Shown one piece after another: positions 1-7,423 of a stretch of DNA of 37,029 bases. Position 1 is the first letter of the stretch. Each line of letters begins with the position of its first letter. Origin of the DNA: CADEFF01 sp964569315. Lineage in GTDB: Bacteria > Pseudomonadota > Alphaproteobacteria > Dongiales > Dongiaceae. The stretch spans positions 1-37,029 of the forward strand of contig CAZMUZ010000026.1 in the NCBI GenBank assembly GCA_964569315.1, given 5' to 3'. The position numbers and the translations under genes are program-made. The notes beneath the pieces are model-generated. The model was given only the letters and a program-made list of their open reading frames with translations. It was not told where the DNA came from and ran no database searches.

Positions 1-676
1 TCAGCGTCGCGGTCGGGCAGGCCTGCACGCAGGCGCCGCAGGAGACGCATTCGGATTCGAGGAAACCCTCGTCCGCGCCGGCCGCGATGACCGAGGCGAA
101 GCCGCGCCCGTCGACCGTCAGCGCGAAGGTGCCTTGCACCTCCTCGCAGGCCCGCACGCAACGGGAGCAGACGATGCATTTGGTCGGATCGAAGGTGAAA
201 TAGGGGTTGGACTCGTCCTTCGGATCGGTCAGATGGTTGGCGCCCTCATAGCCGTAGCGGACCTCGCGCAAGCCCACCACGCCCGCCATGTCCTGCAGCT
301 CGCAATTGCCGTTGGCCGAGCAGGTGAGGCAGTCCAGCGGGTGATCGGAGATGTAGAGCTCCATCACGTTGCGGCGGAGCGCGGCGAGTTTCGGCGACTG
401 GGTTTTCACCTTCATGCCCGGCTCGACCAGTGTGGTGCAGGAAGCCGGCGTGCCGCGCCGGCCCTCGATCTCCACGAGGCAGAGACGGCAGGAGCCGAAG
501 GCTTCGAGATTGTCCGTGGCGCAGAGCTTCGGGATGCTGAAGCCGATCTCGGCCGCTGCGCGCATCACGGAGGTCCCGGCGGGCACATCGACCGGCTGGC
601 CGTCGATCTCCAGCGTGACGAACTCTTCCGCGGTCCGCTTGGGCGTGCCGTAATCGGTTTCGACGAGGAGCGACAT
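1..676 (-). CDS. fdsA: NAD-dependent formate dehydrogenase alpha subunit, N-terminal 225 residues (cut by window edge)
   Basis: Catalytic subunit of the cytoplasmic molybdenum/tungsten formate dehydrogenase, which oxidises formate to CO2 and passes electrons to FdsB for NAD+ reduction. Only the iron-sulfur N-terminus is inside the window. It holds a plant-type [2Fe-2S] domain (C52, C63, C66, C80), a NuoG-like His-Cys3 [4Fe-4S] site (H112, C116, C119, C125) and two further [4Fe-4S] motifs (C167/170/173/177 and C210/213/216/220, the latter within CVSCGACVQACPT). The molybdopterin domain lies beyond base 1. The ATG at 676 is 12 bp after the fdsB stop, so fdsG-fdsB-fdsA reads as one operon. The accessory genes fdsC and fdsD, if present, would be left of the window. 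Family and operon are clear. Whether Mo or W is used cannot be read here. Confidence 0.95.
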   Translation of the reverse strand, partial: MSLLVETDYGTPKRTAEEFVTLEIDGQPVDVPAGTSVMRAAAEIGFSIPKLCATDNLEAFGSCRLCLVEIEGRRGTPASCTTLVEPGMKVKTQSPKLAALRRNVMELYISDHPLDCLTCSANGNCELQDMAGVVGLREVRYGYEGANHLTDPKDESNPYFTFDPTKCIVCSRCVRACEEVQGTFALTVDGRGFASVIAAGADEGFLESECVSCGACVQACPTATL

Positions 677-688
677 GGCGCTGCTTCC

Positions 689-2248
689 TTATTCGGCCGC
701 GATCCGGCCTGCCGGCCGGTCGAAATCTTCGGGGAAATGCTTCAGGGCGCTCTGTACCGGCAGAGGCGTAAGGCCGCCCAGCGCGCAGAGCGATCCATCG
801 AGCATGGTGGTGCAGAGATCGTCGAGGAGCAGGAGATTCTTGCTCCGCTCCTGGTTCGCGATGATGCGATCGATGACCTCGACGCCGCGAGTGGAGCCGA
901 TGCGGCAGGGGGTGCATTTGCCGCAGGATTCGATGGCGCAGAATTCCATGGCGAAGCGCGCCTGCCGCGCGAGATCGACCGTGTCGTCGAACACCACGAC
1001 CCCGCCATGGCCGACCATGCCCTTCTCGGCGGCGAAGGCTTCGTAGTCGAGCGGCAGGTCGAGCAGGCTTGCGGGGAAATAGGCGCCGAGCGGGCCGCCC
1101 ACCTGCACCGCGCGCAGCGGACGGCCGGTGGCGGTGCCGCCGCCGAAATCCTCGATGAGCTGGCGGAGCGTCAGGCCGAAGGCGGTCTCGATCAGCCCGC
1201 CGCGCTTGACGTTGCCGGCGAGCTGGATCGGCAGGGTGCCGCGCGAGCGGCCCATGCCGAAGTCGCGGTAATGCGCCGCGCCCTTGTCGAGGACGATCGG
1301 GACGCTCGCGAGCGAGACCACATTGTTGATGACCGTGGGCTTGCCGAACAGGCCGCTGATCGCAGGGAGCGGCGGCTTGTAGCGGATCATGCCGCGCTTG
1401 CCCTCGAGGCTCTCCAGCAGCGAGGTTTCCTCGCCGCAGATATAGGCGCCGGCGCCGAGCCGGATATGCAGCTCGAAGGCCTTGCCGCTGCCGAGGACGT
1501 CCGGTCCGAGATGACCGGCGTTGCGCGCAATCTCGACGGCGCGCTGCATCTGTCGGAAGGCGTGCGGATATTCGGAGCGGATATAGACATAGCCTTCGGT
1601 CGCCCCGACGGCGATGCCGGCGATCGTCATGCCTTCGATCAGAACGAAGGGATCGCCTTCCATCAGCATGCGGTCGGCGAAGGTGCCGCTGTCGCCCTCG
1701 TCGGCGTTGCAGACGATGTATTTCTGCTCAGCCGTCGTCTTCAGGACGGTCTGCCACTTGATGCCGGTCGGGAAGCCCGCCCCGCCGCGGCCGCGGAGGC
1801 CGGACTGGGTGACTTCCTCGACGATGGCGGCGCCGTCCATGCCGAGCGCCTTCTCGAGCCCGCGATAGCCGCCATGGGCGCGGTAATCCTCGAGGGAAAG
1901 CGGATCGATGATGCCGCAGCGCGCGAAGGTGAGGCGCTGCTGGCGCTTCAGATAGGGGATTTCCTCGGTCGGGCCGAGATAAAGCGGATGGGCACGGTTC
2001 GGCGCCATGGCCGCGTCGAAGATCTCGCCGACCGCTTTCGGCGCGACCGGACCGAAGGCGATGCGGCCCTCCGGCGTCTCGATCTCGACCATCGGCTCGA
2101 GCCAGAACAGGCCCCGCGAGCCGTTGCGGACGAGCGCAATGTCGGCTTTGCGCGCCTTGGCGAGGCTGGCCACGGCCTCGGCCACGCGTTCTGCGCCCAT
2201 GGAGAGCGCCGAGGCGTCGCCGGGAACGAAGATGCGGAGCGCGCTCAT
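689..2248 (-). CDS. fdsB: NAD-dependent formate dehydrogenase beta subunit (NuoF-like diaphorase)
   Basis: This subunit takes electrons from FdsA and reduces NAD+ through FMN. The 519-residue product is NuoF-like with an N-terminal thioredoxin-like extension. It carries the glycine-rich FMN/NADH motif GRGGAGFPTGIKW, the ICGEETSLLESLEGKRG segment, and a C-terminal [4Fe-4S] motif CGKCTPC with C442, C445 and C448. The ATG overlaps the fdsG stop by 4 bp, indicating translational coupling. The length is normal for soluble NAD-linked formate dehydrogenases and nothing appears broken. A NADH-quinone oxidoreductase NuoF is excluded by the order fdsG-fdsB-fdsA and by the lack of other nuo genes nearby. 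Confidence 0.95.
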   Translation of the reverse strand: MSALRIFVPGDASALSMGAERVAEAVASLAKARKADIALVRNGSRGLFWLEPMVEIETPEGRIAFGPVAPKAVGEIFDAAMAPNRAHPLYLGPTEEIPYLKRQQRLTFARCGIIDPLSLEDYRAHGGYRGLEKALGMDGAAIVEEVTQSGLRGRGGAGFPTGIKWQTVLKTTAEQKYIVCNADEGDSGTFADRMLMEGDPFVLIEGMTIAGIAVGATEGYVYIRSEYPHAFRQMQRAVEIARNAGHLGPDVLGSGKAFELHIRLGAGAYICGEETSLLESLEGKRGMIRYKPPLPAISGLFGKPTVINNVVSLASVPIVLDKGAAHYRDFGMGRSRGTLPIQLAGNVKRGGLIETAFGLTLRQLIEDFGGGTATGRPLRAVQVGGPLGAYFPASLLDLPLDYEAFAAEKGMVGHGGVVVFDDTVDLARQARFAMEFCAIESCGKCTPCRIGSTRGVEVIDRIIANQERSKNLLLLDDLCTTMLDGSLCALGGLTPLPVQSALKHFPEDFDRPAGRIAAE

Positions 2249-2724
2249 TTCGACTTGCCCGCTTCCTGCAGCAGCCGGTCGAGGCCGGCTTCATCGACGC
2301 GGCCATGCAGCTCGCCGTCGATCATGACGGCGGGGCTCAGGGCGCAATTGCCGAGGCAAAACACCTGCTCGAGAGTGAAGCGCCCGTCCTTCGTCGTGTG
2401 ATGGAAATCGACGCCGAGCCGGCCCTTGGCATGCGCGACCAGGCGATCGGCGCCCATGCTCTGGCAGGATTCGGCACGACACAGCTTCACCACATGCCGG
2501 CCGCGAGGCTCGCGGCGGAAATCGTGATAGAAGGTGATGACGCCGTGAATCTCGGCGCGGCTCAGATTGAGCGCGTCGGCGAGCAGCGGCACCGCCGCCG
2601 GGTCGATATATCCGAACTCTTCCTGGAGTGCGTGCAGCATCGGCAGGAGCGCGCCGGGGAGGGCACGGCGCTCCGCGATGAGTGCAGCAGCCGTTTCGGC
2701 ATTCCAGGGCAATGGCGACGACAT
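2245..2724 (-). CDS. fdsG: NAD-dependent formate dehydrogenase gamma subunit (NuoE-like [2Fe-2S] protein)
   Basis: A 159-residue thioredoxin-fold electron-transfer subunit homologous to NuoE. The [2Fe-2S] ligands are C82 and C87 (LCRAESCQSMG) and C123 and C127 (VFCLGNC). It sits between FdsA and FdsB in the electron path from formate to NAD+. The ATG at 2724 is supported by a Shine-Dalgarno-like AAGGG 6-7 bases upstream. It is the first gene of the fds operon and overlaps fdsB by 4 bp. The preceding 91-bp gap to the LysR gene holds a candidate promoter and a perfect dyad, described separately. Confidence 0.95.
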   Translation of the reverse strand: MSSPLPWNAETAAALIAERRALPGALLPMLHALQEEFGYIDPAAVPLLADALNLSRAEIHGVITFYHDFRREPRGRHVVKLCRAESCQSMGADRLVAHAKGRLGVDFHHTTKDGRFTLEQVFCLGNCALSPAVMIDGELHGRVDEAGLDRLLQEAGKSK

Positions 2725-2750
2725 GCTTAGCCCTTACTCGCTGTTTCCTA

Positions 2751-2780
2751 AGTATCTGGCCTGCAAGGCATCAGGATCAA
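2751..2780 (-). promoter_or_regulatory. Candidate sigma70-type promoter of fdsGBA
   Basis: Read on the minus strand there is a -35-like TTGATC (2780-2775), an 18-bp spacer and a -10-like GATACT (2756-2751). The expected start of transcription is near 2744, giving a short leader of about 20 bases before the fdsG ATG. The dyad at 2800-2818 would then be centred about 65 bp upstream of the start, the usual place for a LysR-type activator's recognition site. The hexamers are imperfect, as expected of an activated promoter. No start has been measured. Confidence 0.5.
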
Positions 2781-2799
2781 ATCGGAAACATGGATCGGT

Positions 2800-2818
2800 T
2801 GATAGGAAAATCCTATCA
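2800..2818. promoter_or_regulatory. Perfect dyad, probable LysR-type operator of the fds operon
   Basis: TGATAGGA, three A's, then TCCTATCA: an 8-bp perfect inverted repeat. Its core reads ATAG-N7-CTAT, which has the T-N11-A form of LysR-type sites and equals one half-module of the OxyR consensus. It overlaps the stop codon (2816-2818) of the LysR gene and is the only strong dyad in the LysR-fdsG gap. Position and symmetry suggest that the neighbouring LysR protein binds here and activates fdsG. This is inference. Confidence 0.6.
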
Positions 2819-3748
2819 CACCGGCAGGGCGGCGTATCGGCTGAGCGACAAATCGAGCGCGGACTGAAAGTCCTGGGCCATGGCCGAAGCCAGCAGGGCC
2901 CTTGCCAGCGGCGGCTCCGGCGCCCGGTTGGCAACCACCAGGCCGATTTCGTGGGTCGGTTCCGGCTCGACCAGCCGGATTGCCCGCATCCCGACCGGCA
3001 CGCCGAACAAATGCAGAACGGTATGCGGCATGACGCTCGACCAGTGGCCCGAGCTCACATAGGAGCAGAGCGCCACCATCGAGTCCGTCTCGATTGCCGG
3101 CTGAGGCGCCCGGTTCACCGAACGAAAGATGCCGTTGATGATGCGCCGGTTCTGCATGTCGGGCGTCAGCAGGCAAAGCGGGACCGCGGCCGCCTCCGCC
3201 CAGGTCAGGGTTTCGCGCCGGGCGAAGGGGCCGGCATCCGAGGTGAGGAAGATGTAGCGCTCGCGATAGAGCGGATGGGTCCGCACATTGATGAGCGGCT
3301 CGTTGTCGAGATAGGTGATCGCGATATCGATCTCGAAGGCGTCGAGCGCACGCTGAATCTCGATCGAGCTCTGCGACAGGACCGTGATGTTGACGCGCGG
3401 GTGCTGGATGCAGAAGGGCGTCGTCACCAGGGACACGGCGGGGAGCGCGGCCGGGATAGCGCCGAGCCGGAGCCGGCCGGTGAGCCCCTGGCGCATCTCG
3501 CTCAGCTCCTGATTGAGCGCGTCGCAATCGGCGAGGATGCGGTGCGCCCAATCGAGCACGCGGAGGCCTTCCGGCGTCAGGCCCTTGAAGCGCTGCCCGC
3601 GCTCCACGATGGGCACGCCCAGCTCCTCCTCGAGTTGCTGGATCGCGGCGGAAAGCGTCGGTTGCGTCACATTGCAGCTCGCCGCCGCGCGGCCGAAATG
3701 CTTCTCGCGCGCAAGCGCCGCGAGGTAGAGCAGTTGCCGGATTACCAT
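2816..3748 (-). CDS. LysR-family transcriptional regulator, probable activator of fdsGBA
   Basis: A 310-residue LysR-type regulator. Residues 1-60 form the winged helix-turn-helix (FGRAAASCNVTQPTLSAAI recognition region, then QLEEELGVPIVERG). The rest is a periplasmic-binding-protein-like effector domain. An ATG at 3748 (MVIRQLLYL) starts where the family's HTH starts. Upstream in-frame codons would add about 30 low-complexity residues running into 31-bp tandem repeats whose length is not a multiple of 3, so they are unlikely to be coding. It lies directly upstream of fdsG on the same strand, 91 bp away. In the FdsR systems I know, the regulator is usually divergent. The likely ligand is formate or a related metabolite, by context only. 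Confidence 0.9.
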   Translation of the reverse strand: MVIRQLLYLAALAREKHFGRAAASCNVTQPTLSAAIQQLEEELGVPIVERGQRFKGLTPEGLRVLDWAHRILADCDALNQELSEMRQGLTGRLRLGAIPAALPAVSLVTTPFCIQHPRVNITVLSQSSIEIQRALDAFEIDIAITYLDNEPLINVRTHPLYRERYIFLTSDAGPFARRETLTWAEAAAVPLCLLTPDMQNRRIINGIFRSVNRAPQPAIETDSMVALCSYVSSGHWSSVMPHTVLHLFGVPVGMRAIRLVEPEPTHEIGLVVANRAPEPPLARALLASAMAQDFQSALDLSLSRYAALPV

Positions 3749-3794
3749 GCGCGGCGATGCCAAAGGGCCATCGGGCAGATCTCCTCGGGGCGGC

Positions 3795-3871
3795 GCCGGC
3801 CGAACATCTAGTACGGGACCGGTCCGCCGGCCGAACATCTAGCACGGGGCCGGCGCGCCGGCCGAACATCT
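3795..3871. repeat. 31-bp tandem repeat, two full units plus a 15-bp third core
   Basis: Units begin at 3795, 3826 and 3857, exactly 31 bp apart. Each starts with the identical 15-mer GCCGGCCGAACATCT. Units one and two match at 27 of 31 positions, and the third diverges after its first 15 bases. At the junction of units two and three is a 16-bp perfect palindrome (3848-3863, GGCCGG-CGCG-CCGGCC). The array lies between the LysR start (3748) and the cupin start (3972), so it could affect either promoter. There are no spacers of CRISPR type. The period of almost three helical turns would put the copies on one face of the DNA. Confidence 0.85.
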
Positions 3872-3971
3872 CGCATTGCCGCGGCCGGGCTCGCCAGCGG
3901 CCGGCCGTTCCGCGCGGCCGGCGCCCCGTGCTATCCAGAAGCACAACATGCTGGAGGCGGGAGAGGGGAAC

Positions 3972-4316
3972 ATGGAACGGAAGGTCATCGACACGCTGCG
4001 GACACCCTTCCTCGATTACGATCTCGACGGCCCGCTGCAGAAGGAGATGAGCTATCTCCCGATCAGCTACGAGAAGGCGACGGGGCAGGGCTGCTACCTG
4101 ATGCGGATGCAACCCGGCGCGGTCACCATCGCCCACGACCATGACGGTTACGAGGAGTTCCTGGTGCTCGAGGGCGAGCTCATCGACAGCGACGGCGCGC
4201 GGTTCGGCACCGGCGCCTTCGTCAGCTTCAAGCCCGGCACGCGACATAACTCCTGGACCGAAACCGGCTGCCTGCTGGCGGTTTTCGAATGGGGGAAGCC
4301 GGCCGGGCAGCGCTGA
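3972..4316 (+). CDS. Small single-domain cupin protein
   Basis: A 114-residue protein with one double-stranded beta-helix cupin domain. The first metal-binding motif is visible as AHDHDGYEEFLVLEGEL (two His and a Glu) and the second as FVSFKPGTRHNSWT, so a metal site is probable. This resembles the ChrR/anti-sigma-type or small-enzyme cupins, but substrate and role cannot be told from sequence. The ATG at 3972 is chosen because a purine-rich GGGAGAGGGGA precedes it. An ATG at 3948 and a TTG at 3876 are also open. It is divergent from the LysR gene and stands alone before cysD. Confidence 0.8.
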   Translation: MERKVIDTLRTPFLDYDLDGPLQKEMSYLPISYEKATGQGCYLMRMQPGAVTIAHDHDGYEEFLVLEGELIDSDGARFGTGAFVSFKPGTRHNSWTETGCLLAVFEWGKPAGQR

Positions 4317-4351
4317 ATAACACTTCAGTTTAGCAGAATTAAATTATTTCC

Positions 4352-4388
4352 TTGAAGATTTACGTACAAAGAGCTAATGCCAGCTCTT
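4352..4388 (+). promoter_or_regulatory. AT-rich cysD upstream region with candidate promoter and 7-bp inverted repeat
   Basis: The cupin-cysD gap (4317-4450) is unusually AT-rich for this window. TTGAAG (4352-4357) and TAATGC (4375-4380) are separated by 17 bp and may form a weak promoter for cysD-cysNC. A perfect inverted repeat AAGAGCT / AGCTCTT (4369-4375 and 4382-4388, 6-base loop) overlaps the -10 region and could be an operator. No T-run follows, so it does not look like a terminator. Both calls are tentative. Confidence 0.35.
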
Positions 4389-4450
4389 GCGCCGCGCCCG
4401 TCCGGCGCTTAATCCGCTCTTGCCCCACCCGATAATCGGACCCTTTCCCG

Positions 4451-5245
4451 ATGGACCATCTCGACCGGCTCGAATCCCAGAGCGTCTATATCCTGCGCGA
4501 AGCCTTCAACAGGATCGACAAGGTCCTGCTGCTCTGGTCGCTCGGCAAGGACAGCAACGTCATGGTGTGGCTGGCGCGCAAGGCCTTCTTCGGCCATGTG
4601 CCCTTCGTGGTCGGCCATATCGATACGGGCCGCAAGTTTCCCGAGATGTACGCCTTCCGCGACCGCTACGCGAAGGAATGGAACCTGAACTTCCTCAAGG
4701 AAGACTGCCCGCCGATGGAGGAGACCGACCCGACGCTGCCGCGGGCGGCGCGCTCCGCCGCGCGCAAGACGCTGGGCCTCCGCAACACCATCGCGAAGCA
4801 CGGCTTCACCGGCGTGATCGCCGGCATCCGGCGCGACGAAGAGGCGGTGCGGGCGAAGGAACGCTATTTCAGCCCCCGCGGCGATGCGGGGCAGTGGGAC
4901 TTCCGCGACCAGCCGCCCGAGTTCTGGGACCATTTCAACACCGACCTGCCGCCGGGCACGCATCTGCGGATCCATCCGCTGCTGCACTGGACCGAGATCG
5001 ACATCTGGCGCTACATCGAGCGCGAACGGATCCCGGTCGTCGATCTCTATTTCGCCAAGAACGGCAAGCGCTACCGGTCGCTCGGCGACCAGGACATCAC
5101 CAACCCGATGGCGAGCAACGCGACGACGATCGCGGAGATCATCGCCGAGCTCGAGGCGACGCGCGCGCCCGAGCGCGCCGGTCGCGCCATGGACCGGGAA
5201 ACCGAGGACGCCTTCGAGCGGTTGCGCGCCGACGGGTATATGTGA
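4451..5245 (+). CDS. cysD: Sulfate adenylyltransferase subunit 2 (short form)
   Basis: The catalytic ATP-pyrophosphatase subunit of ATP sulfurylase, which with CysN turns sulfate and ATP into adenosine 5'-phosphosulfate. The family start MDHLDRLESQSVYILRE, the PP-loop motif WSLGKDSNVM, the GIRRDEEAVRAKERYFSPR signature and the C-terminal ERAGRAMD...GYM pattern are all present. At 264 residues it is some 40 shorter than the E. coli protein (302). The loss is internal: the insert usually found after the VPLYFA strand is missing, and the middle is divergent. The stop overlaps the cysNC start (TGATG). No Shine-Dalgarno precedes the ATG, whose N-terminus matches the family exactly. No cysH, cysI or sulfotransferase gene is nearby, so assimilation versus sulfation is not decided by context. 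Confidence 0.9.
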   Translation: MDHLDRLESQSVYILREAFNRIDKVLLLWSLGKDSNVMVWLARKAFFGHVPFVVGHIDTGRKFPEMYAFRDRYAKEWNLNFLKEDCPPMEETDPTLPRAARSAARKTLGLRNTIAKHGFTGVIAGIRRDEEAVRAKERYFSPRGDAGQWDFRDQPPEFWDHFNTDLPPGTHLRIHPLLHWTEIDIWRYIERERIPVVDLYFAKNGKRYRSLGDQDITNPMASNATTIAEIIAELEATRAPERAGRAMDRETEDAFERLRADGYM

Positions 5246-7146
5246 TGGCGGGCCGCGGTACTCCCGTGAACGCGCCGGCGATGCGCGAGCAGCTCCGGAC
5301 CGTCATCGTCGGCCATGTCGATCACGGCAAATCGACGCTGGTCGGCCGGCTCTTTCACGACACCGGCTCCCTGCCGGAAGGCAAGCTCGAGGCGATCAAG
5401 GCGATGTGCGAGCGGCGCGGCATGCCGTTCGAATGGGCGTTCCTGATGGATTCCTTCCAGTCGGAGCGCGACCAGGGCATCACCATCGACACGGCGCAGA
5501 TCTGGTTCAAGACGAAGAAGCGCGACTACGTGATCATCGATGCGCCCGGCCATCGCGAATTCATCAAGAACATGATCACCGGCGCTTCCAGCGCCGATGC
5601 GGCACTGCTCCTGATCGATGCCGGCCACGGCATCCAGCAGCAATCGCGGCTGCACGGGTTCCTGCTCAACCTGCTCGGCATCAAGCAGGTGGCAGTGCTG
5701 GTCAACAAGATGGACCTCGTGGGGTTCGACGCCTCCCGTTTCGGCGAGATCCGCGAGCAGTATATCCGCTATCTCGACGGACTCGGCGTCCGCCCCGACT
5801 ATTTCGTTCCGCTCTCGGCGCGCGACGGCGACAACCTGGTCAACCGGTCGACCCGCATGGGCTGGTACAGCGGCCCGACCGTGACCGAAGCGCTGGACAG
5901 CTTCCATCCGACCGCGCGCCCGACCGACCTGCCGCTGCGCCTGCCGGTGCAGGACGTCTACAAGTTCGACGACCGCCGCATCATCGTGGGCCGGGTCGAA
6001 AGCGGGCGGTTCTCGGTCGGCGACCAGTTGCTCTTCTCGCCCAGCAACAAGACCGCGCGGATCGCCTCGATCGAAAGCTGGCACAGTCCCGGCAAGGCGG
6101 TCGAGGCGCAGGCCGGGCAATCGGTCGGCATCACGCTCGACGAGCAGCTCTTCATCGAACGGGGCGAGATCGCGAGCCATGTGCAGGACGCGCCCAAGGA
6201 GACCAGCGTCTTCCGCGGCCGCATCTTCTGGCTGGGGCAGGAGCCGCTCCGCGTCGGCAACACGTACCAACTGAAGCTGTTGACGCGCTCGAGCCCGGTC
6301 ACCGTGCAGAAGATCGAGCGCGTCTTCGATGCCGACAGCCTGACCGACCGACCCGGCGCGGAGGTGCCGCGCCACGGGGTCGCCGACGTGATCCTGCGCA
6401 GCCATGCCATGCTCGCGCTCGACGAGGGGCGCACCCTCGCGCGGTCGGGCCGCTTCGCCCTCAGCGACGGCCACAACATCCTCGCCGGCGGCGTGGTCAG
6501 CATGGAGGGCTATCCCGATCAGCGCGACGCGCTGACCGTGAAGAGCCAGAATCTGCGTCGCGTCGAGCATCGCGTGCCCGAGGCGGCCCGCGGTGCGCGC
6601 AACGGCCATCGCGGCGGCGTCCTCTGGTTCACCGGCCTTTCCGGCGCCGGTAAATCCACGCTTGCGATGGCGGTCGAGCAGGAGCTCTTCGCGCGCGGTT
6701 ATCAGGTCTATGTGCTGGACGGCGACAACGTCCGGCATGGGCTCAACGCCAATCTCGGATTCTCGCCGGACGATCGCGCCGAGAACATCCGGCGCATCGG
6801 CGAGGTCGCGGCACTTTTCGCGGATGCCGGCATGATCGCCATCACCGCCTTCATCTCGCCCTATCGCTCGGACCGTCAGCGCGCGCGCGAGGCGGCGAAA
6901 GGCGCGTTCCACGAGATCTATGTCGAAGCCGATGTCGAGACCTGCGAGCAGCGCGATCCGAAAGGTCTCTACAAGAAGGCGCGTCGCGGCGAGATCGCCG
7001 AGTTCACCGGCCTCACCGCCCCCTATGAGGCGCCGGACGCGGCCGAGCTCACCGTGGACACGCGCGACCTCGATGTCGAGAAAAGCATCAAGAGAATTCT
7101 CGACTATGTTGAAAGGCATATAGCGATCGCTTCACAGGCCCGGTGA
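5245..7146 (+). CDS. cysNC: Bifunctional sulfate adenylyltransferase subunit 1 / adenylylsulfate kinase
   Basis: A 633-residue fusion. The N-terminal CysN half is an EF-Tu-like GTPase driving ATP sulfurylase: G1 GHVDHGKST at residues 23-31, DAPGH near 99-103, NKMD near 154-157, then two beta-barrel domains. The C-terminal CysC half phosphorylates APS to PAPS: P-loop GLSGAGKST at 464-472, DGDNVRHGLN, the ISPYR phosphate-transfer segment and DPKGLYKKARRGEI. Both active sites look intact. The ATG at 5245 overlaps the cysD stop by 1 base, so the two are translationally coupled. The open frame extends upstream to 4387 but there it runs antiparallel to good sense across cysD. A NodQ-like role making PAPS for sulfation is an alternative to assimilation. 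Confidence 0.95.
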   Translation: MAGRGTPVNAPAMREQLRTVIVGHVDHGKSTLVGRLFHDTGSLPEGKLEAIKAMCERRGMPFEWAFLMDSFQSERDQGITIDTAQIWFKTKKRDYVIIDAPGHREFIKNMITGASSADAALLLIDAGHGIQQQSRLHGFLLNLLGIKQVAVLVNKMDLVGFDASRFGEIREQYIRYLDGLGVRPDYFVPLSARDGDNLVNRSTRMGWYSGPTVTEALDSFHPTARPTDLPLRLPVQDVYKFDDRRIIVGRVESGRFSVGDQLLFSPSNKTARIASIESWHSPGKAVEAQAGQSVGITLDEQLFIERGEIASHVQDAPKETSVFRGRIFWLGQEPLRVGNTYQLKLLTRSSPVTVQKIERVFDADSLTDRPGAEVPRHGVADVILRSHAMLALDEGRTLARSGRFALSDGHNILAGGVVSMEGYPDQRDALTVKSQNLRRVEHRVPEAARGARNGHRGGVLWFTGLSGAGKSTLAMAVEQELFARGYQVYVLDGDNVRHGLNANLGFSPDDRAENIRRIGEVAALFADAGMIAITAFISPYRSDRQRAREAAKGAFHEIYVEADVETCEQRDPKGLYKKARRGEIAEFTGLTAPYEAPDAAELTVDTRDLDVEKSIKRILDYVERHIAIASQAR

Positions 7147-7364
7147 GCGACGTCGCGATCGCGGCGATTCGCGCCGGTCGTTCGAGGCATTTGTCCGAGA
7201 TTTTTTCTTGATCGCGAAAGCCGCTGCCGTTACGGTCCGAAAACCAACGAAGTGCCGTGGTTAACGGCTCTCGCTCATGTCCCGAAGCTCCATCGGTTAG
7301 GGGACCGGTGAGGGTTCACACTTAAGATCAACCGCGAAGATCGCTGAGGAGGAGCGACCGCGAA

Positions 7365-7378
7365 GCCATTGTAATGGC
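7365..7378. promoter_or_regulatory. 14-bp near-perfect palindrome in the leader before the M23 peptidase gene
   Basis: GCCATT-GT-AATGGC, centred about 52 bp upstream of the M23 start, in a 277-bp gap (7147-7423). The same gap has a T-rich run at 7202-7207, a weak promoter-like TTGATC-17-TACGGT (7208-7236) and a repeated ACCGCGAAG (7331-7339 and 7358-7366). The palindrome could be an operator or a small hairpin in the leader. No function is assigned and I see no gene in the gap. Confidence 0.3.
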
Positions 7379-7423
7379 AGAAGTTCAATCCCGAGTGTTG
7401 GATGCATAGCTGGGGGACGGGAA

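Noticed and set aside
134..2401. A very long open frame on plus (755 codons) opposite fdsA, fdsB and fdsG
   Set aside because: It is the complement of three clear genes. Its product is an Arg/Ala/Gly-rich string with no family motif, as expected in GC-rich DNA where antisense frames stay open.
2800..2818. OxyR binding site
   Set aside because: ATAG-N7-CTAT equals only one of the two OxyR half-modules, and no second one is at the required spacing. The adjacent LysR-type regulator is the simpler binder.
3749..3838. N-terminal extension of the LysR protein to 3838
   Set aside because: The added 30 residues precede the normal HTH start and are coded by the 31-bp tandem repeat region, which does not keep frame.
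3795..3871. CRISPR-like repeats
   Set aside because: The repeats are directly contiguous with no unique spacers, only about 2.5 units exist and no cas gene is near.
4387..5244. Long upstream extension of the CysNC frame over cysD
   Set aside because: It overlaps the real cysD frame and shows no family similarity. The CysN family start coincides with the ATG at 5245.
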